A stretch of 64,000 bases of DNA from Phoebastria nigripes (GCA_035582835.1 JAYKAV010002792.1:83706-147705); one strand, 5' to 3'; positions 1 through 13,477 are shown, numbered from the stretch's first letter. Notes: generated by a model from the letters alone, not told the origin. A program made the numbers and translations.

Positions 1-238
1 GAAACACTCCCTGACATACAGAGCCACCCCACCGCCTCTCCTTCCTCACCTGTCCCTTCTGAAGAGCTTATAGCCATCCATTGCAGCACTCCAGTCGTGA
101 GAGTTGTCCCACCATGTTTCTGTGATGGTGACTAAGTCGTAGCTATCCCGCTGCACAATGGCTTCCAGCTCCTCCTGTTTGCNGCCCATGCTGCGTGCAT
201 TGNTGTAGATNCACTTGAGCTGGACTATCGATTTCGCA
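1..238 (-). mobile_element. CR1 LINE fragment, ORF2 endonuclease region
   Basis: Read on the minus strand, this piece encodes the start of the CR1 ORF2 endonuclease: a stretch reading L-K-C-I-Y-T-N-A-R-S-M-G, then a T-E-T-W-W motif, then M-D-G-Y-K-L-F-R-R-D-R and G-G-V-A-L-Y-V. These are typical of the N-terminal APE-type nuclease of avian CR1 elements. An in-frame stop after the R-R-D-R segment, three Ns and the lack of the rest of ORF2 show that it is a dead fragment. It runs off the left edge of the window. Its other end abuts an antisense LTR near position 239, so the two have been joined by insertion or deletion. Confidence 0.8.
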
Positions 239-239
239 A

Positions 240-713
240 GGAAAACTCACGGGTTGAGATAAAAACAGTTTAATAATTGAAATAAAACAAAGTAGGACAG
301 TAATAATAACAGTGATAACAACAACAACAATAGAATATACAAAGCAGGCGATGAACAATGCAACTGCTCACCACCCGCTGACCGACGCATAGCCCGATAC
401 ATGAGAGCCCGTCCTGTGATGCCAGAGCCCCACCCCCCCCAAACTTAGTTCTNATACTGAGCATGACATCACATGGTATGGAATACCCCATTGGCCAGCT
501 GGGTCAACCACNCCGGCTATGGTCCCCCCACCAGCTTCCCATGCACCTGGCAGGGCATGGGAGGCCGAAAAGTGCCCGGTGCAAGCACCACCCAGCAACA
601 CCCAAAACATCAGTGGGCCATCAATGCTCTTATTATACCAACCCAAAGCACAACACCCCCCCCGCCCAGCTACTGGGAAGAAAGTTAACTCTGTCCCAGC
701 CGGAACCAGGACA
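240..713 (-). mobile_element. Truncated solo LTR, ERVL-like family, antisense
   Basis: The reverse complement starts TGTCCTGGTT at 713 and follows the intact LTR at 48057-48596 through most of its length. Shared landmarks are the AGAGTTAA block near the start, a CCCAGCTGGCCAATGGGGTA block, GATGTCATGCTCAGTAT, GGTCAGCGGGTGGTGAGCA, and an ATTAAA polyadenylation signal (plus-strand TTTAAT at 269-274) followed by TTTATCTCAA. About 100 bp of the LTR 3' end is missing, where CR1 sequence takes over. The TATA box of the intact copy is degraded here (an N and substitutions near 453). No viral coding sequence is attached. Family assignment rests on similarity to the other copy and on recall of this LTR type in birds. 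Confidence 0.85.
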
Positions 714-770
714 CTTGGTTCTTACTATGCTAACATCTGTTAACTGGCAGATGCCTCCTCCTTACAAAAC

Positions 771-878
771 TCGTTATTTCCTGAGAGAGGATCGAGTGGA
801 CTTGGCAGTGTTAGGTTTACAGTTGGACAATATGATCTTAAAGGTCTTTTCCAACCTAAATGATTCTATGATTCTATG
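771..878 (+). mobile_element. CR1 LINE 3' end fragment
   Basis: This piece contains the CR1 3' untranslated end: a cttggcagtgttaggtt block, a GTTGGAC block, GATCTTAAAGGTCTTTTCCA, and two terminal ATTCTATG octamers (863-870 and 871-878). The octamer end is diagnostic of CR1, which has no poly(A) tail. The start is uncertain; the part from about 795 is clearest. It lies opposite in orientation to the CR1 piece at 1-238, so the two are not simply the halves of one insertion split by the LTR. Confidence 0.8.
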
Positions 879-3800
879 AGTAGTTCAGAATTGTGTCACA
901 CTGTGTTCAGAATTAATTCAGAGGATTTCTATCTGCAGCACCCTGGGCAAGGAGTAGTCCTGAACATAACAGTGACTTTAGGGCTCAAAAAGGAAAAAAA
1001 GAAGAAAATAAAGATCCTGGGCCACCAAGTTTTATTGCTTCTGTTGTAACAAGTAGTGATGTGCTGCCACAGGGCTCCTGTATTATTACATTATCATTTA
1101 TTTTAACCAGTAATGGCCTTATTTGGGTTTTATATCTAACATTTTTGTATTTGTCTAAGTCAATGGTATTCATGTAGATTAATGTTGCTTCACCTGTGTT
1201 CTGCTACTAAAGACAGTGAGAGGAACTGAGTAATATTGTTATGGGATGTGTTTGTCTTCATTGGGGAATAATAGCTCTTAACAGGGTGGCAGAAATCCTG
1301 TAGCAAATATCTGTATTTGAATATGATCCCAGCTTCCAGGACTTGGAACTTATATCCCTCTCATTCAAAAGTGAGATGAAAAATAATAGCCAAACCATGA
1401 TGAGTGAAAAGGTTTAATCAAAAAAATTTAGCTGTTTGTAGTCTTTGCAATCTCTTTATTTTTCTCAGACCGATGTTTTTCATTGGTCTGTTTCTTGTAC
1501 AGCCAACCATAACTGCTGCTTCTGTGTTAAAATGATAATAGTAATATATGAGTTCTTGGTTTATCTTTCACAGAGCTGGTAAGAATAGATACTCATCCAA
1601 GACACTGTTAAATAGTATTTCATCATTATCAACAAGACCTGAGCTTTACAAACTAACAGAACTAATTATCTAACAACATTTTCATGTTTGTTCTGTTACT
1701 TAAACTGTCAAAAATGAAAATGTCTTGTGTATTTGAGAATATGTCAACAATTGGTTTTATTATCTTCTCTGTTTTTCATAAATTCCTTTTTTTGAGTAAT
1801 ATATGTGATTATTTATTTTTTTAAAGAAAATGTTAAGGGTTCAAAAGGCTCTATAATGTGGGTTGTTTTGCATATACATATGTATTAATTACCTACACTA
1901 ATTTCTTAAATAATATGAACTGAATACTGACACAAGAGGGTAATTTGCATGTGCAGCCTAGAATCCTTCTTACTTAGAGGTGATAAAGCACAGACAGCAC
2001 CGTTCAATCTTCCCCATCAAAATGTCTAGGTCATGGTTTATGAAACTAGTCTATAAGCAGGAAGAGACAAAAAATGTAGTTATAGTCATAGTAAAGTATT
2101 TGGGATTCAACTTCTTAGACTCCAGAAAATTGCTTCTCTTATTCACTATAGTTTAGTTTCTAGGGTCTAGAAAACAGAAAACAGAGCCTCTGCACAGCAT
2201 GTTTACCATTACATATGGATATATTTCATAATTACATGTCAATCTCCACATTCTACCTTTTATGCATGACTTCAGTAAAGTTAGCTTTTCTGCTTTTTAT
2301 ACTGTAACTAGCATGGAGAATGAGTTACTATCTTTAACTCTTCAGCACTAGTTACATTTATTCTGATGTATTAAAGTAATTAATAGAAATAAGAACATTT
2401 TAATGAGAATAGATGGGAAAGCTTAGTAGCAACCAAATAAAAGTGGTCTGAAACAAGTCCCAGACAGAATCCTCCTTCTTATCAAAACAGAACCTTGGGA
2501 AAAAAACTGAAATACAATTTTTTCCACTATGTCTTATGATGGTCAGGGATAAACCTGGTGGAAATGAATTAGAGAATTACAGTGCTAGTGGACAATCATT
2601 GACAAAGTCCACAGAAAGACACAGCCTGCTTTCAGAACTTCCATTAAGCAAAAAGTGGAAAGCATCTGACATGCAGGAATGGGTTAGTGTCTCTGAAGTT
2701 TTAGCAGTGTGATATATGCCCCACTAGTCTAAATGTGCTATCACAGAGGGCAGCACAGAGACAGCAATTGTAGAGGCAGGACAGGCAATGAGAAGAAAAA
2801 ATATCCCAAGAGGCATAATTACCACTAGTACTGTAAAGAAATCTCCCCCATCTGACAAAACAAATAAAAACATGTTTTCATGAGAAAATTTTTGTTTATA
2901 TTATATTATACCACTTAAATGGTCATTTGGTTTAGGCAGAAAAAGAAATAATCTTAACGGGAAAAAACACTATTCACACAACAAATCTCCCTTTTAGAGG
3001 GAAAATTTGTAGGGTAATACATCTCTGTTCAGAAAGACTAGCAGCATATTCATCAGAGTAGCACATAAGATTTTTGTTACCGCAACTGCATATAATATCT
3101 TAAAAAGATGTGCAACTATCACTTGGAAAGTATTAAGGTCCTCTAGGAAATATTGGAGAGGGACTGCTGGATTCCTCTGAGAGATGGAACCCCAGCTACC
3201 TGGGAGCAAATCATCACGCATTTCCACTCCATCTCTGAGCATTTTCCTTCTCAGAATTGCAATGTTGCCATAAATGGTCTTAGCAGGAAAGCTGTTTTGA
3301 TGGTATGAGGGATCCTTTAGTTCTTTTAGTTGAAAACACTGAGGATGACTCAAGAAATACAAGATCTGACCTTGAACAAATCTTCAGGGCTAAGTTCCAT
3401 GATCAAGTTACTGAGCCATATCAGAGGTGTGGTAATAGTCCATGTTCCCTGTATTAACTCAGACCAAATTCAAGGAGATTCCACATGAAAGAAAGCTAAT
3501 TTAAGGTTAAACACTGCTATCTATATCTCATGAGCATGTGCAAGAACAGTGGAAAGTTACCCACCTCAGCTGAAGTGCAACAACATGACGATAAATGTTA
3601 TGGAGGAATGTCTATAGCCAGCAATTAGTAGATATCATGCATAATTACTTTTTTGTGTTGTATATTCTTGCCAGTAAATAACCATCATTAAGGGGGGCAG
3701 GCAGATGCCTCATATATCAGATAATTTTCATTATTTGCTTTTCAATCATAGAATTGCCAAGATACCTGTTTGACACTTAGGATAAAACTCTGAAATGCTG

Positions 3801-5137
3801 ACAGCAAAGCATGGCAATCTAACTCATTATTCACGTAGGGTGTGAGTAACAGGCCACACTCAGAAGATTTAGAGAGTCTGCGTCTGCTTGTTCTGGATGT
3901 TGCCCTTTATATCGTTGCTGTGCTTTGTGTTGGTGATCTTCATTTCCCTTTCACAGATTTTTCATAGGACATTTTCCCCACTTTCACCGACCTTGTCCCA
4001 ACTTTAGGTCTTTCTGACCATGTCTGCTGTTGAAGTTCTACACCTGAATTAATTACACTTTGTGCACATTTCCCATTAATTTTCTTCTCTCTGCTTCACC
4101 CATAGACCTTTCCTAGGTCCCATACATATCCTATTTATGTAGTTATCTTTTTTCTTATTGATTCCCCCATGAAATGTATCCATTTTTTGCCTGCTTTATT
4201 GTAAGTTAGGATTCTTATCAACATTTTGTTATTTATTCCTCTGTTTTTCTATCGTTTCAACATAGAAGTTGACTTACAATTTTATAAAAATGTACATATA
4301 GATAATTTTACAGTTGTTTCGTTAAGTATTCCTAGGTATAAAGGGAGCTTTTTGTCTAAATATGCCCCAGCCACAAAGAGTTTATTTCCTTTCCTTGCTT
4401 TTTTTCATTTTCTCAGAAAAGAACAACTTTGGGAGTTGAAGGCCGAAATGAGCAAAGAATTTGGACCCTCAGGGGAGCTTTGCATTCATTTCTGAGTGAG
4501 GTGTACTGGTTAGCTAGCCTGTCTTTAGTGTATGCTGTGTGTAATGTCCTTGCACACAAAGAACAAACAGGATTTCTGTCAAAATGGCTTAGCTCAAGTT
4601 GAGATAACAACAAACAAGGAAAGAACAAAAGTTAAATATCCACAAGAGAGAAAGTGTTTGTGTGTCTCCTCTGATAATTTAATTAAATTGCAGGCAAAAT
4701 TGCTAGTTTCCACCACTTTTTAGAAAATCAAAGCTGTAGCAACACAAGAAATAAGTGTCTCCGTTCAGAGTTAAATATTGCATACCAATTAGTTCTTTCC
4801 TGACTGACAGCCACAGCTTCAAGGCTTGAAAGAAAGGCCATCTTTTATTTACTACTCATCTTGTGGCAGTTATAGGTCTGGTCCCATATGTAGCACCTTC
4901 TTCAGCATACAGGAAATAAGCACTAGCTAACTTCATTTCTGGGCCTTGAAGTGTCTGAGTAAACAGCTTTTTCACATTAAGTGCGGACTATGCAACAGCA
5001 ATTACATCCAGTTTGGTACTGGTAACTTTTAGCACACTGATTACTGGACAATACCTATTCATGATCTGTTCTCATTTAAAAATTTAAAGTCCATTTTTAT
5101 TTAAAGAACTAGAAATGCTAAACTAGGGTAGTAGTTA

Positions 5138-5195
5138 TTTATTATAGCTATTAATAGCTATAGTTATTAATAGTAATTTGTTATTAATAGTAAAA
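5138..5195. repeat. AT-rich short tandem and inverted repeat
   Basis: TATTAATAG-type units recur four times in about 55 bp with interleaved AGCTATTAATAGCT palindromes. This is simple AT-rich sequence that could extrude as a small hairpin. No function can be assigned. Confidence 0.5.
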
Positions 5196-7094
5196 GTTTT
5201 TTATGATATTTTTTCAGTGCCTATTTGAGAATGTTTACCTTTTTTTTTAGTTGTTTGTATGTAGTTTTATATACTTTTGAGTAACGAATTTACAAATCAG
5301 CTATTATTTCTTTAAATGTTAAATTATTTGTGGGTAAAAAGAAATCATCTGAATCCATTAAAAAATTAGATTTAGATATATAAAGAACTAAAAATTTTCT
5401 AGTTACAATTGTCATTTAACCTTTATTTTAAAACAAGGACTTATAGCAAATAATGTTTCTGAGCATCTCAGTTTTCAGACAACCTTCATTATTGTGAAAA
5501 TGCATTTTACCCTTAACCGAAATAGTGAAATAAGGCTGAGATGTCAAATTCTTGTCCTCTCATGCAGTTGCTAAATATGGCACTGTTAAACTTTTAAAAT
5601 ATTTCAACCATGACATGAGAGCATGAACCTCTATTTGGGAAAAAGTACCATATGTAAATAGTGGTCAAACCAAGTCAACAAAGTTTCCTTTTTGAAGGGA
5701 ATTCTACAAGGTTAATATATAGTATTGATTCTGCTGTAAAAGACTGAAGTTACTGTAGTGAGCAGAGGCAGTGGGAAACCATTGTGTGAATTTGAGAAAT
5801 GTTGAAAAAAATCTGGCAANACTGGTGGGAAAATCTCTTTGGCTTGAACAGAAGCCCTACCTTTGAGTAAAAGCAAGAACTTTCACTGTTGATCTCTGAA
5901 CCCAGTTTGTCCTGGGCCACAAGCTTAGCTCTCACCTCCTCCCAATGAACAATGATGGTTGTAAAAAGCTGTGGCATTATTTTAAGAAGTAAAAAATTTA
6001 TGATGATTTGCAACACTGTTTATCTACTGGTTTCGTTATCTGCNCAGTTATATCATTCTGTAATAATACAGAAAAAAATGCACTTTCCTATTTCAGTCAA
6101 AGCACGTCATACATTTTAATGCATTGAATCCTTAAATATCCTAAAGCATAGGTTAATGACATTCCCATTTTAAAGCTGGAAAACACAGAAATNGAGAAGC
6201 TAACATCAGTGTTTTTCAAGCATCGACAGACTGTTAAGTCTCTCATCAAAAAATTAAAGTATACAAAATCAGTGAAATTTTTTGACAGTGAAGGTCATAC
6301 TGAGTTGGTTGGGCTGCAGTGTATAACTGTGACAGTATCAGGAAAAGAAGAGGCCCACACTTTTCTTCTGTCTTTTCTCTAAAGGTATTCTAGGAAAAGT
6401 TAAAGTTATGAAGATGTTATTAAATTGACATAAAATTATAATCAAGTTTTGGTTTATTAAATATCAAAAATGCAGAAAACTATTTTGCAGAAAAGCAAAA
6501 ACTAATAATTATGACAAGTTTTAATCTACACTTTGGAAAAGGTCATTTTTCATTTTAAAATTTTGGTAGCAAAAAGTTTTTTAAAGGTTTTGAGAAAAGT
6601 TGCAAACAACAATTATTTGATTGATTTTAAAACATAATTCATAGTAATCAAAAAAGGATGCAACTAAACAACCANGTGTGCTTTGAACATAGAGAAATTT
6701 GAATTTACCCACAGTTATTTCACTTTCAGTCATAATAGAGCAACACATTAGCAAGGCTAAACCTGAAACTGTAGCTTTAAATGGACAGTTATCTGGCATC
6801 TAGTAGAGGCTGTAGAGAAAACAATTTATGTGTTCTGCTGACTGTGGTGTGTTTCAGCTCATGGGCTTGTCCATTCCCATTGGCCAGATAAGTAAAGGTC
6901 CTCTGTTTTTTCAGCAAAACTCTTAAGCTTAGGAGAGCACACTTACCCCTTTCCCTGTCCCCATCTCCATCATGCTTAGGAGTGCTTCTATTTTAGTTTG
7001 TGTTTCCTTGTTCTAGAAAGACTGAAACTAACCCTAAAACATGCCGCTGCTCTTGGTGTCATAACTAGAATAGAACAGAACAGAAAATAGAAAA

Positions 7095-7130
7095 GGCTAG
7101 GCTAGGCTAGACTAGACTAGACTAGACTAG
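7095..7130. repeat. Pentanucleotide microsatellite GGCTA/GACTA
   Basis: Three GGCTA-type units are followed by about five GACTA units, a pentamer array with a variant change part way. It is preceded at 7068-7090 by a related AGAA(C/T) run. Confidence 0.8.
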
Positions 7131-7454
7131 AAGGTCTAAACTCAGATTTTCATCTGAGTAAAACAATAACATCCTGAGGAGCTGAACAGGAAAACTTTAT
7201 GATGGTGAAGGGAATCATCTCCTTGGGAGACAGATTACTAATAACAAGTTTAGATGGNTGAAAGAAAGTTTTATTCTAACAATTTTTGCTTTTACAGAGC
7301 TCAGATGTGCCAGATACTGATTGCTTCATTCTTGGGGCCTGTAAGTCCTGTTAAACTTCAAAGCNAGTTAGAGGAATTCAGCACTTTAAAAAATGATGCC
7401 CATAATCCTCCTCCACCTCCAGTTTTGAGTGGCTGTGTGCATATCATCCATCGT

Positions 7455-7690
7455 TAGCCAGCGAAGCCCACAGTCCAGACANGGGGAGACTGCCATCAAT
7501 GGCTTTCCAATGTTGGCGTGACATGTCCGCCACGGTCACCCATTGCAGTTGGGAAGCAGGGCCCCATGATGCTGTCCTGTGCCGTGGTCGAGGTGCCAGG
7601 GCAGTGCCGCAGCCCACACCACTGCCTCCACCCAGGGCTCACACAGATGGTACAGACCCTGGTCTGATCAGCAGCAGTGATGGCTAGGTT
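7455..7690. other. Unclassified GC-rich patch
   Basis: About 235 bp that is clearly richer in G+C than the surrounding intron, with several CpGs. Both strands are open for over 60 codons, which is a property of composition rather than evidence for a gene. I recognise no repeat family or protein motif. It could be a fragment of an unlisted transposable element, a decayed processed sequence or a local regulatory patch. Confidence 0.35.
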
Positions 7691-9556
7691 TTGCTCGGTC
7701 AAAAAAAGCGGCTTAACTCCTGAATCTTAATCACGCCCCATTGCCTGCTTCCTTGTTTTTATCCCTNTAGGATTTTTCATCCTCTGAAACCAACAAAAAG
7801 ATCGTATTTTGCTTCAGTTTCTGAAACCTCATCATTTTTTCCAGACTTTCCATTTCACGCTGTTTGAATTTTGTTAAGATCTCTTTACACAAAAGCAGAG
7901 TACCAGCTATATAATGCCCTGAGGGATCTGAAAGGCTGTTGCCATAATGTTGCAAAACTCTGGAGACGTTTTATTTCTACCAGAAGCTCTTTGGAGAATT
8001 GTGGCTAAGGATATAAAATACCTTAAATGTTTACATCGGGGATCTTGATTCCGTTGGAATTTAATCAAAAGCTTTTCTTTTTTAATCTATTAATTGGCAC
8101 ACCATATTAATACTGATTAAATAATGCCTGTCTACAAAGTGGATTGTATTTTCTTTACATCTTGGGATGGGGAAGACTATTTTTATTCCAGAATTATGGA
8201 TAATATCTATATGGATAATATCATGAATCATTTATTCTTAAGACTATGACTTTCTTTTCGACACCTGAATTGATCACTGCTAAGTATTTTCACTAGGTAT
8301 TTTCCAGAAGCATCTCTGTTTTATCTATTTCTGCCTCCAACACTTTCTGTTAGAATGTTAGACTATTTGGGACACATTTTTCTAAAATGCTTTGTAATTC
8401 TTGGGCTTTCTGGGGCCATGCTGAAGGTGTTGGAATATTAAAAAAAATAGATGTCCTTAAAAATAATGTAAACAACCAAAACATTAAAGGAATCTTGTAT
8501 TTTAAGGCAAATCAAAATCTTTCTATTGTTGAAGAATGTTATGCATCAGTGACTCAAGTCAACAATTTTCTATCACAGATAACTGAAAACCTTTACAGGA
8601 AGTATCAGACCAAATAAAAAGGATTTTTAAATTCGATTTCTAAAATTGCAAGAAGAATTTTATAAAAATACAGAAATCAGATGCTGATAATGTAATGGAA
8701 CTACTAATATAAATATGTCAAATTGCNCCACTGTTTAACACAATATATATCCTTGAAGTAACAGTCACTCAACAATCTAACATTGTTGTCTACTCACATT
8801 TCCTATATTTCCCAGCCNTCTTTGTCGTTGCATTTACCATATTCCACTCTTCTTCCTCAGAATAATGCCACAGCATATCACANATAAGGATAATAGCAGT
8901 TGCTCTCTCAAAAGAAGAAAGTAAATTTTATTTCTGTTTTTTTTTTCCACTATTTAATCTTCTTATACTACAGAAATACTGTTCCTATTGTCAAATAGAC
9001 TGAATGGCTTTTGTAATTATCATAGCTTTAGACACTGCCTCACATAAATGTACTAACAGAGACAGTTATAATTTAACCCTCTTAATGCTGTCTTTCAATA
9101 CAGCTTCTTTCTAGTAATCAGCCATAATAGCATTTTTAATTGGTCAGTGTTGTCTTAAAATGTCAACTTTTCAAAGTCATGATGTGCTATGTACTGCTGG
9201 CATCAATTGGTTAAGAGAATTAAATCTTACTTGTCTGCACTTACTTATGCANGCATTTGAAACAATACCGTAAATAGCTGACTGTATTACCTCAAGTTTT
9301 TATTCTATGATGGTAAGACTTCTTTTTCACTATCCAGAGGATGATTAAAACCAAATTTAAAGGTTACATTCACGAAGTTCTGCACATCTCTTGGAATATG
9401 TCTCTCTTCAATTGTAAAAATAACTGTGGATGTTCAGAATCCCAGAGTTTAACTACAAAAGTTGGAATTTTCTACTGCAAGGTGTGCACTTTTTATAATA
9501 GTTACATAAAAATCACACTTTTTTTTTCCTTTCCTTCTGCTTAAATCTCCCTGCAG

Positions 9557-9695
9557 GATGTGTGACACAGGAGAAGGACTGTTCACCTTTCAGACACGAG
9601 AAGGAGAAATGATATATCAGAAAGTCCATTCTGCAACACTGGCAATAGCAGAGCAACATGAAAGATTAATGATGGAAATGGAGCAGAAGGCACGG
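9557..9695 (+). CDS. DOK6: DOK6 internal exon: end of PTB domain
   Basis: This exon of docking protein 6 carries the final part of the IRS-type PTB domain, which in this family binds phosphotyrosine motifs of receptor kinases such as RET; DOK6 is a neuronal adaptor at the membrane. The exon is 139 bp. The first base completes a codon from the previous exon, then 46 codons follow. The translation begins [13 protein letters not shown] and continues through [17 protein letters not shown] to end E-M-E-Q-K-A-R. The [15 protein letters not shown] segment fits the C-terminal helix that closes the PTB groove. DOK6 is favoured over DOK5 and DOK4 because of F-T-F-Q-T-R-E-G-E and M-E-Q-K-A-R, recalled as DOK6-type. 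Flanks are CTGCAG at 9551-9556 and CGG|GTAAGG at 9693-9701. The methionine at 9558 is internal, not a start. Confidence 0.93.
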
Positions 9696-10496
9696 GTAAG
9701 GTCCCTTCACCAAAATCTTTAAACTTATAAAAACTGGTAATGAANAAAAGAAGTATGGAGTAATGGCAGTCTGTGGATTCAGCCATAATGATGGTATTAG
9801 CTGTGTGGCTAAGACAAAACAGATTTTCGGTTTTATGTATTTTCATGGTCAGGGATTTTCAGTGTATGCTATACAANGATTTATTGTTGGTGTCTTTTTG
9901 GAACAGTGGATACCATTAAATGCAAGATCCATGGTTACCTTCTTGAAAATTGTGGCTCTGTAACTCAAAGATTAAGCCTTTAGCTGAATCCAGCTGTGAG
10001 TTGTCTATCAATGAGTAAGTCTTATTTGCTCCTCATGGCCTCACAGGTGGAAAAAAAAAGTCCAGTATAAACACTCCTAGGTGCCAGCAGACATGTTCTG
10101 TTTTTCTTAACCCCTGAAAGAAATTACTTTCCTTACACTATAATAAGTACCAATGCAATGTGAGTTCAAAAAGAGCTATTTTTAATTTTAAGTTCAGAAT
10201 TTCCAGTTTGCACAAGTTATCTTTAAGCAACTACTGAAAAGTGTGGATTTTTTTAAGACAGAAAGAAAAAAAGTGTTCCCTGTATGCTTAGAAGTAGAGN
10301 TGGTCTTAAATGATCATTCTGAAAAGCTAACTTTCAACTGTGGTTTGAAGTTACTTTTATATCCACCAGAGACGAAAGATATGCGGAGGCCAGGGAACCT
10401 GGTCTGCGTGCTTTTCTTCTCAGATGGCCATGATTCTCCACATATCTTTGTCCCTAGAAAGAGATTTCAGGGTAATTGCACCATTTCCAGTGACTC

Positions 10497-10528
10497 TTCC
10501 TTCCTTCCTTCCTTCCTTCCTTCCTTCC
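10497..10528. repeat. TTCC tetranucleotide microsatellite
   Basis: Eight uninterrupted TTCC units, about 0.8 kb downstream of the exon. Likely polymorphic in length. Confidence 0.95.
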
Positions 10529-13451
10529 CTTGCCCACCATGTATGTGCCCACAGTCATGCAAACATGACTTACACGATCCTCTCCCTACACGCTCCATCA
10601 CTGTCAAAATGTCTTGCTCACACTCCTGAGAGAAAGGCTCTTGCAAAGGGCAACTAAAGACCCCAATGTTCAACTCCTTCTCCTAATTACTCCCAAGATA
10701 TGCCTATCTTCCTCTATTTGCTGAAAAAGATACTTGAAAAAGACTTAGATTTCCATGTCAGAAGTCTGTTATGCTCAATGTTCCCCTCAGACTCTATATG
10801 TCTCTAAGTAAGATCTGAGATGAGAAGCCATAAAAAGTGACTTTTTTGGTGGTTTATAAAGAAACGTTGATGAGTTTTTCAATAAAACTAGACAAAGTAG
10901 GAGCATTTGCACAATAGTTGAGATGCACGAAATTTGGACAGAAAAAGCAGGAAGAGGAGAGTTCACAATCAAGATTAAAATAAGGTTAGGGACACAGGAG
11001 CAATTACTGGCAAGTCCAAGACAAGATGATAGACTAAATGGAAGAGCATCTGAAGTAGTAGAAGTGCTGGCAAAAAACAACTGCATTCTGCTGGGCAGAA
11101 AGTGATTGAATAATAGTCCAAAACCAGGAAAAAACATCATTACAAAAATGTTTGCTTTTGAAGTGTCTACACCAGTAAGAGAAATTAGAGCATTTTTATG
11201 CTGCTGTAATAAGTGTTTAGACCAGGATTATACAGTATTTTCCTTTCATGGAACCACCACTTCCAGTTCTTCCACCTATTGATTAGCAGCTTTGCTGCTT
11301 AGCAAAGCCATTTCCATTCTGCCATCAGATGACTTCCTTGAAACCTCATTTATGAAGGCTGTGGCCATATGGTACGTAATATCAAACTCTGAAAGCAGGC
11401 TGAGAAATAGAAATGACTCATCAGCCACGCAGTGTACAGTACTTGTACATCATGTTCTTGGCTCCTGGATGAGGCTGCGCTGTGATCTGCAGAGGGAGAT
11501 TGGTAGAGGCCTGCTGTAGGCTGCTGTAGGTTGCGTAGAAGCTGTGGGCTGTGTAAAAGAGGCTGAAAAATCTGTTTATTTTATACTTCAACTAGTAAGC
11601 TAAAGTTGGTTTAAGTTTGGAAGCTCTGCTGTTCCTGACTGATGGGGTGCTGAACATTTAAGGGGTCACCTGTGTCATCTGCAGCATTTGAGTTGTATTT
11701 GTATTAGAAACAAAATCTGAGGATATTAAATAGACTAAGTATATGTTATTTTTCTTTTATCAAGTATAATTACTTCTCCGACATCTAAATCCAACAGTTT
11801 CACCAAATGCCTATGTATATTTTTTCCATAAGATCTGAAATTGAGATACAAGCAAGAGTATATTTTAGAATCAGGGATCTAGATGCCATAAATGTCTTTT
11901 AGGCCTTCCTAAAAATTGACTTTGATCCTTTGTATCTATAGATCTATACTTGGGGTTTTTTGCTCTTTCCTGACGCTTTCTGTAATGAACAGCTCATGTT
12001 TAATAGTATAGAATTAAATCTTCTTTTTTTTTTTCGTAAAAGTGAAAATGAAAGAAATTTTTTAAAGTAAAGAAAGCTTAATGGTATATCCATTATTATA
12101 CAAATCAGAAAAAAGGAAGAAATGTAACTGTAATTCCATCTTTACTTCTTCCTTCCAGTCATTAGAAGTTATATATTAGAAAGGACTCTTGAATATTTGT
12201 GTGTTCTGTCCTAAATGTTAACGTATTTTAAGTAATTAATACACTGAAGTTTCATTTAATTTTTTCCAGATTATAATAGGTTATAATCCAGTATTATAAA
12301 AAGTGAATGCAGCTTATAAAGGAAATCAAAGTGCATTTTTTACCAAAGCAACCTTGATGAAATATATAGATTACAGTTAGTTCTCATAATGAATATACAA
12401 GGTGCATCATTTTACTGATAAAAAAAGCAAAAAGACACAAAACACACAAGAAAACCAGAAACAAATTCTGGCAGAAGAAAAAAGGCAAAATCAGTTACTG
12501 CTGCCAGAGACTTGTCAGATAAAGGTATTGCAGACAGCTACAGGTCACATTTACTCCATTTATGGAGGTCTCTGCATACAAAAATGCTGCTTCAGAATAC
12601 TAAGCAATAAATTCATTTTTATGCTAAGAAATCCATTGCTCAAGCCAAGTAACGTGCTGGATAACTATGTTAATAAGAGAGAGACATGAGAAGGAAACTA
12701 ATTCTTCCCATTACCTTCAAAAGGGCATGGACTGGAAGCAAAATTGTTCTGTGGCAGCTAATACAGTACCAAGTCTGCCTCATTGCCATCACAAGCAGAA
12801 GAAGCCCACTCAATTTAAGTAGGCAGTCGTGCACACTTCTGTCTTCTGCCCATTTCCCTTTCAAATTATAACACTGGAAGAAGGACCTGAAATACGGGAT
12901 CAACAGCCCCTGGCATAGTTGTGGTTTCGAGTTGGTTATTGGTTTTACTGTGATCAAAGCAGACTGGATTTTATATGGCAAAGTGGACAATAATCTAATT
13001 TAGCTCAGGTGGTCTTCTTGATTGAGTTTGAAATGTTAAATTGGCAAAGTCATAATGGTTTATGCTCACTTTGTTTGGGACAATAGTGAATTTGGGCCGA
13101 TGCAAATAATTAAATTGAAAATCTTTTCAGGGAAATCATTATCTGTATATTCATTTTTTTCAGTCTTCGCTTTTTAATAGATTAGTGTAATACAGATGAT
13201 AATTTTTGTTTGTGGGTGATTTTTTGAGGGGAGTGTTTTGTTAGTGGTTTTACAGTATCAATTTTTTTTATTTAGTGCTGTTGTATTATCTATATGAGAG
13301 TGTCATCAACTCTGGTTTTATCATCTGAATAGTCTGCATTCTTACATGCCTCTTTTCTTGCATGCACATACACAACACCACCACCACACCCCACTTTGTT
13401 TTTAAATGTAACATTTAGAAATCTAGTTGGATTGGTAGTCCTGGAATTACC

Positions 13452-13477
13452 AAAAAAAAAAAAAAAAAAAAAAAAAA
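13452..13477. repeat. Poly(A) run of 26
   Basis: Twenty-six consecutive As. I see no gene-like sequence directly upstream that would make this a retrocopy tail, so it is treated as a homopolymer. Confidence 0.9.

Larger units (their letters stand above)
879..9556 (+). other. DOK6: Intron of DOK6 upstream of the first visible exon
   Basis: This AT-rich non-coding DNA ends in a good 3' splice site: a pyrimidine-rich tract with a run of Ts at about 9520-9529, then CTGCAG at 9551-9556. I could not recognise the preceding PTB-domain exon here, nor any PH-domain exon. Open frames in this stretch are short and lack family features. Apart from the GC-rich patch and simple repeats listed separately, I see nothing definable. 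Ancient decayed repeats could be present but unrecognisable by eye. Confidence 0.7.

Noticed and set aside
463..879. A 138-codon plus-strand open frame near the window start.
   Set aside because: It runs through the antisense LTR and the CR1 3' end; it is a chance frame in repeats.
13452..13477. Poly(A) run as a retrocopy tail.
   Set aside because: No gene-like body or target-site duplication could be seen next to it.
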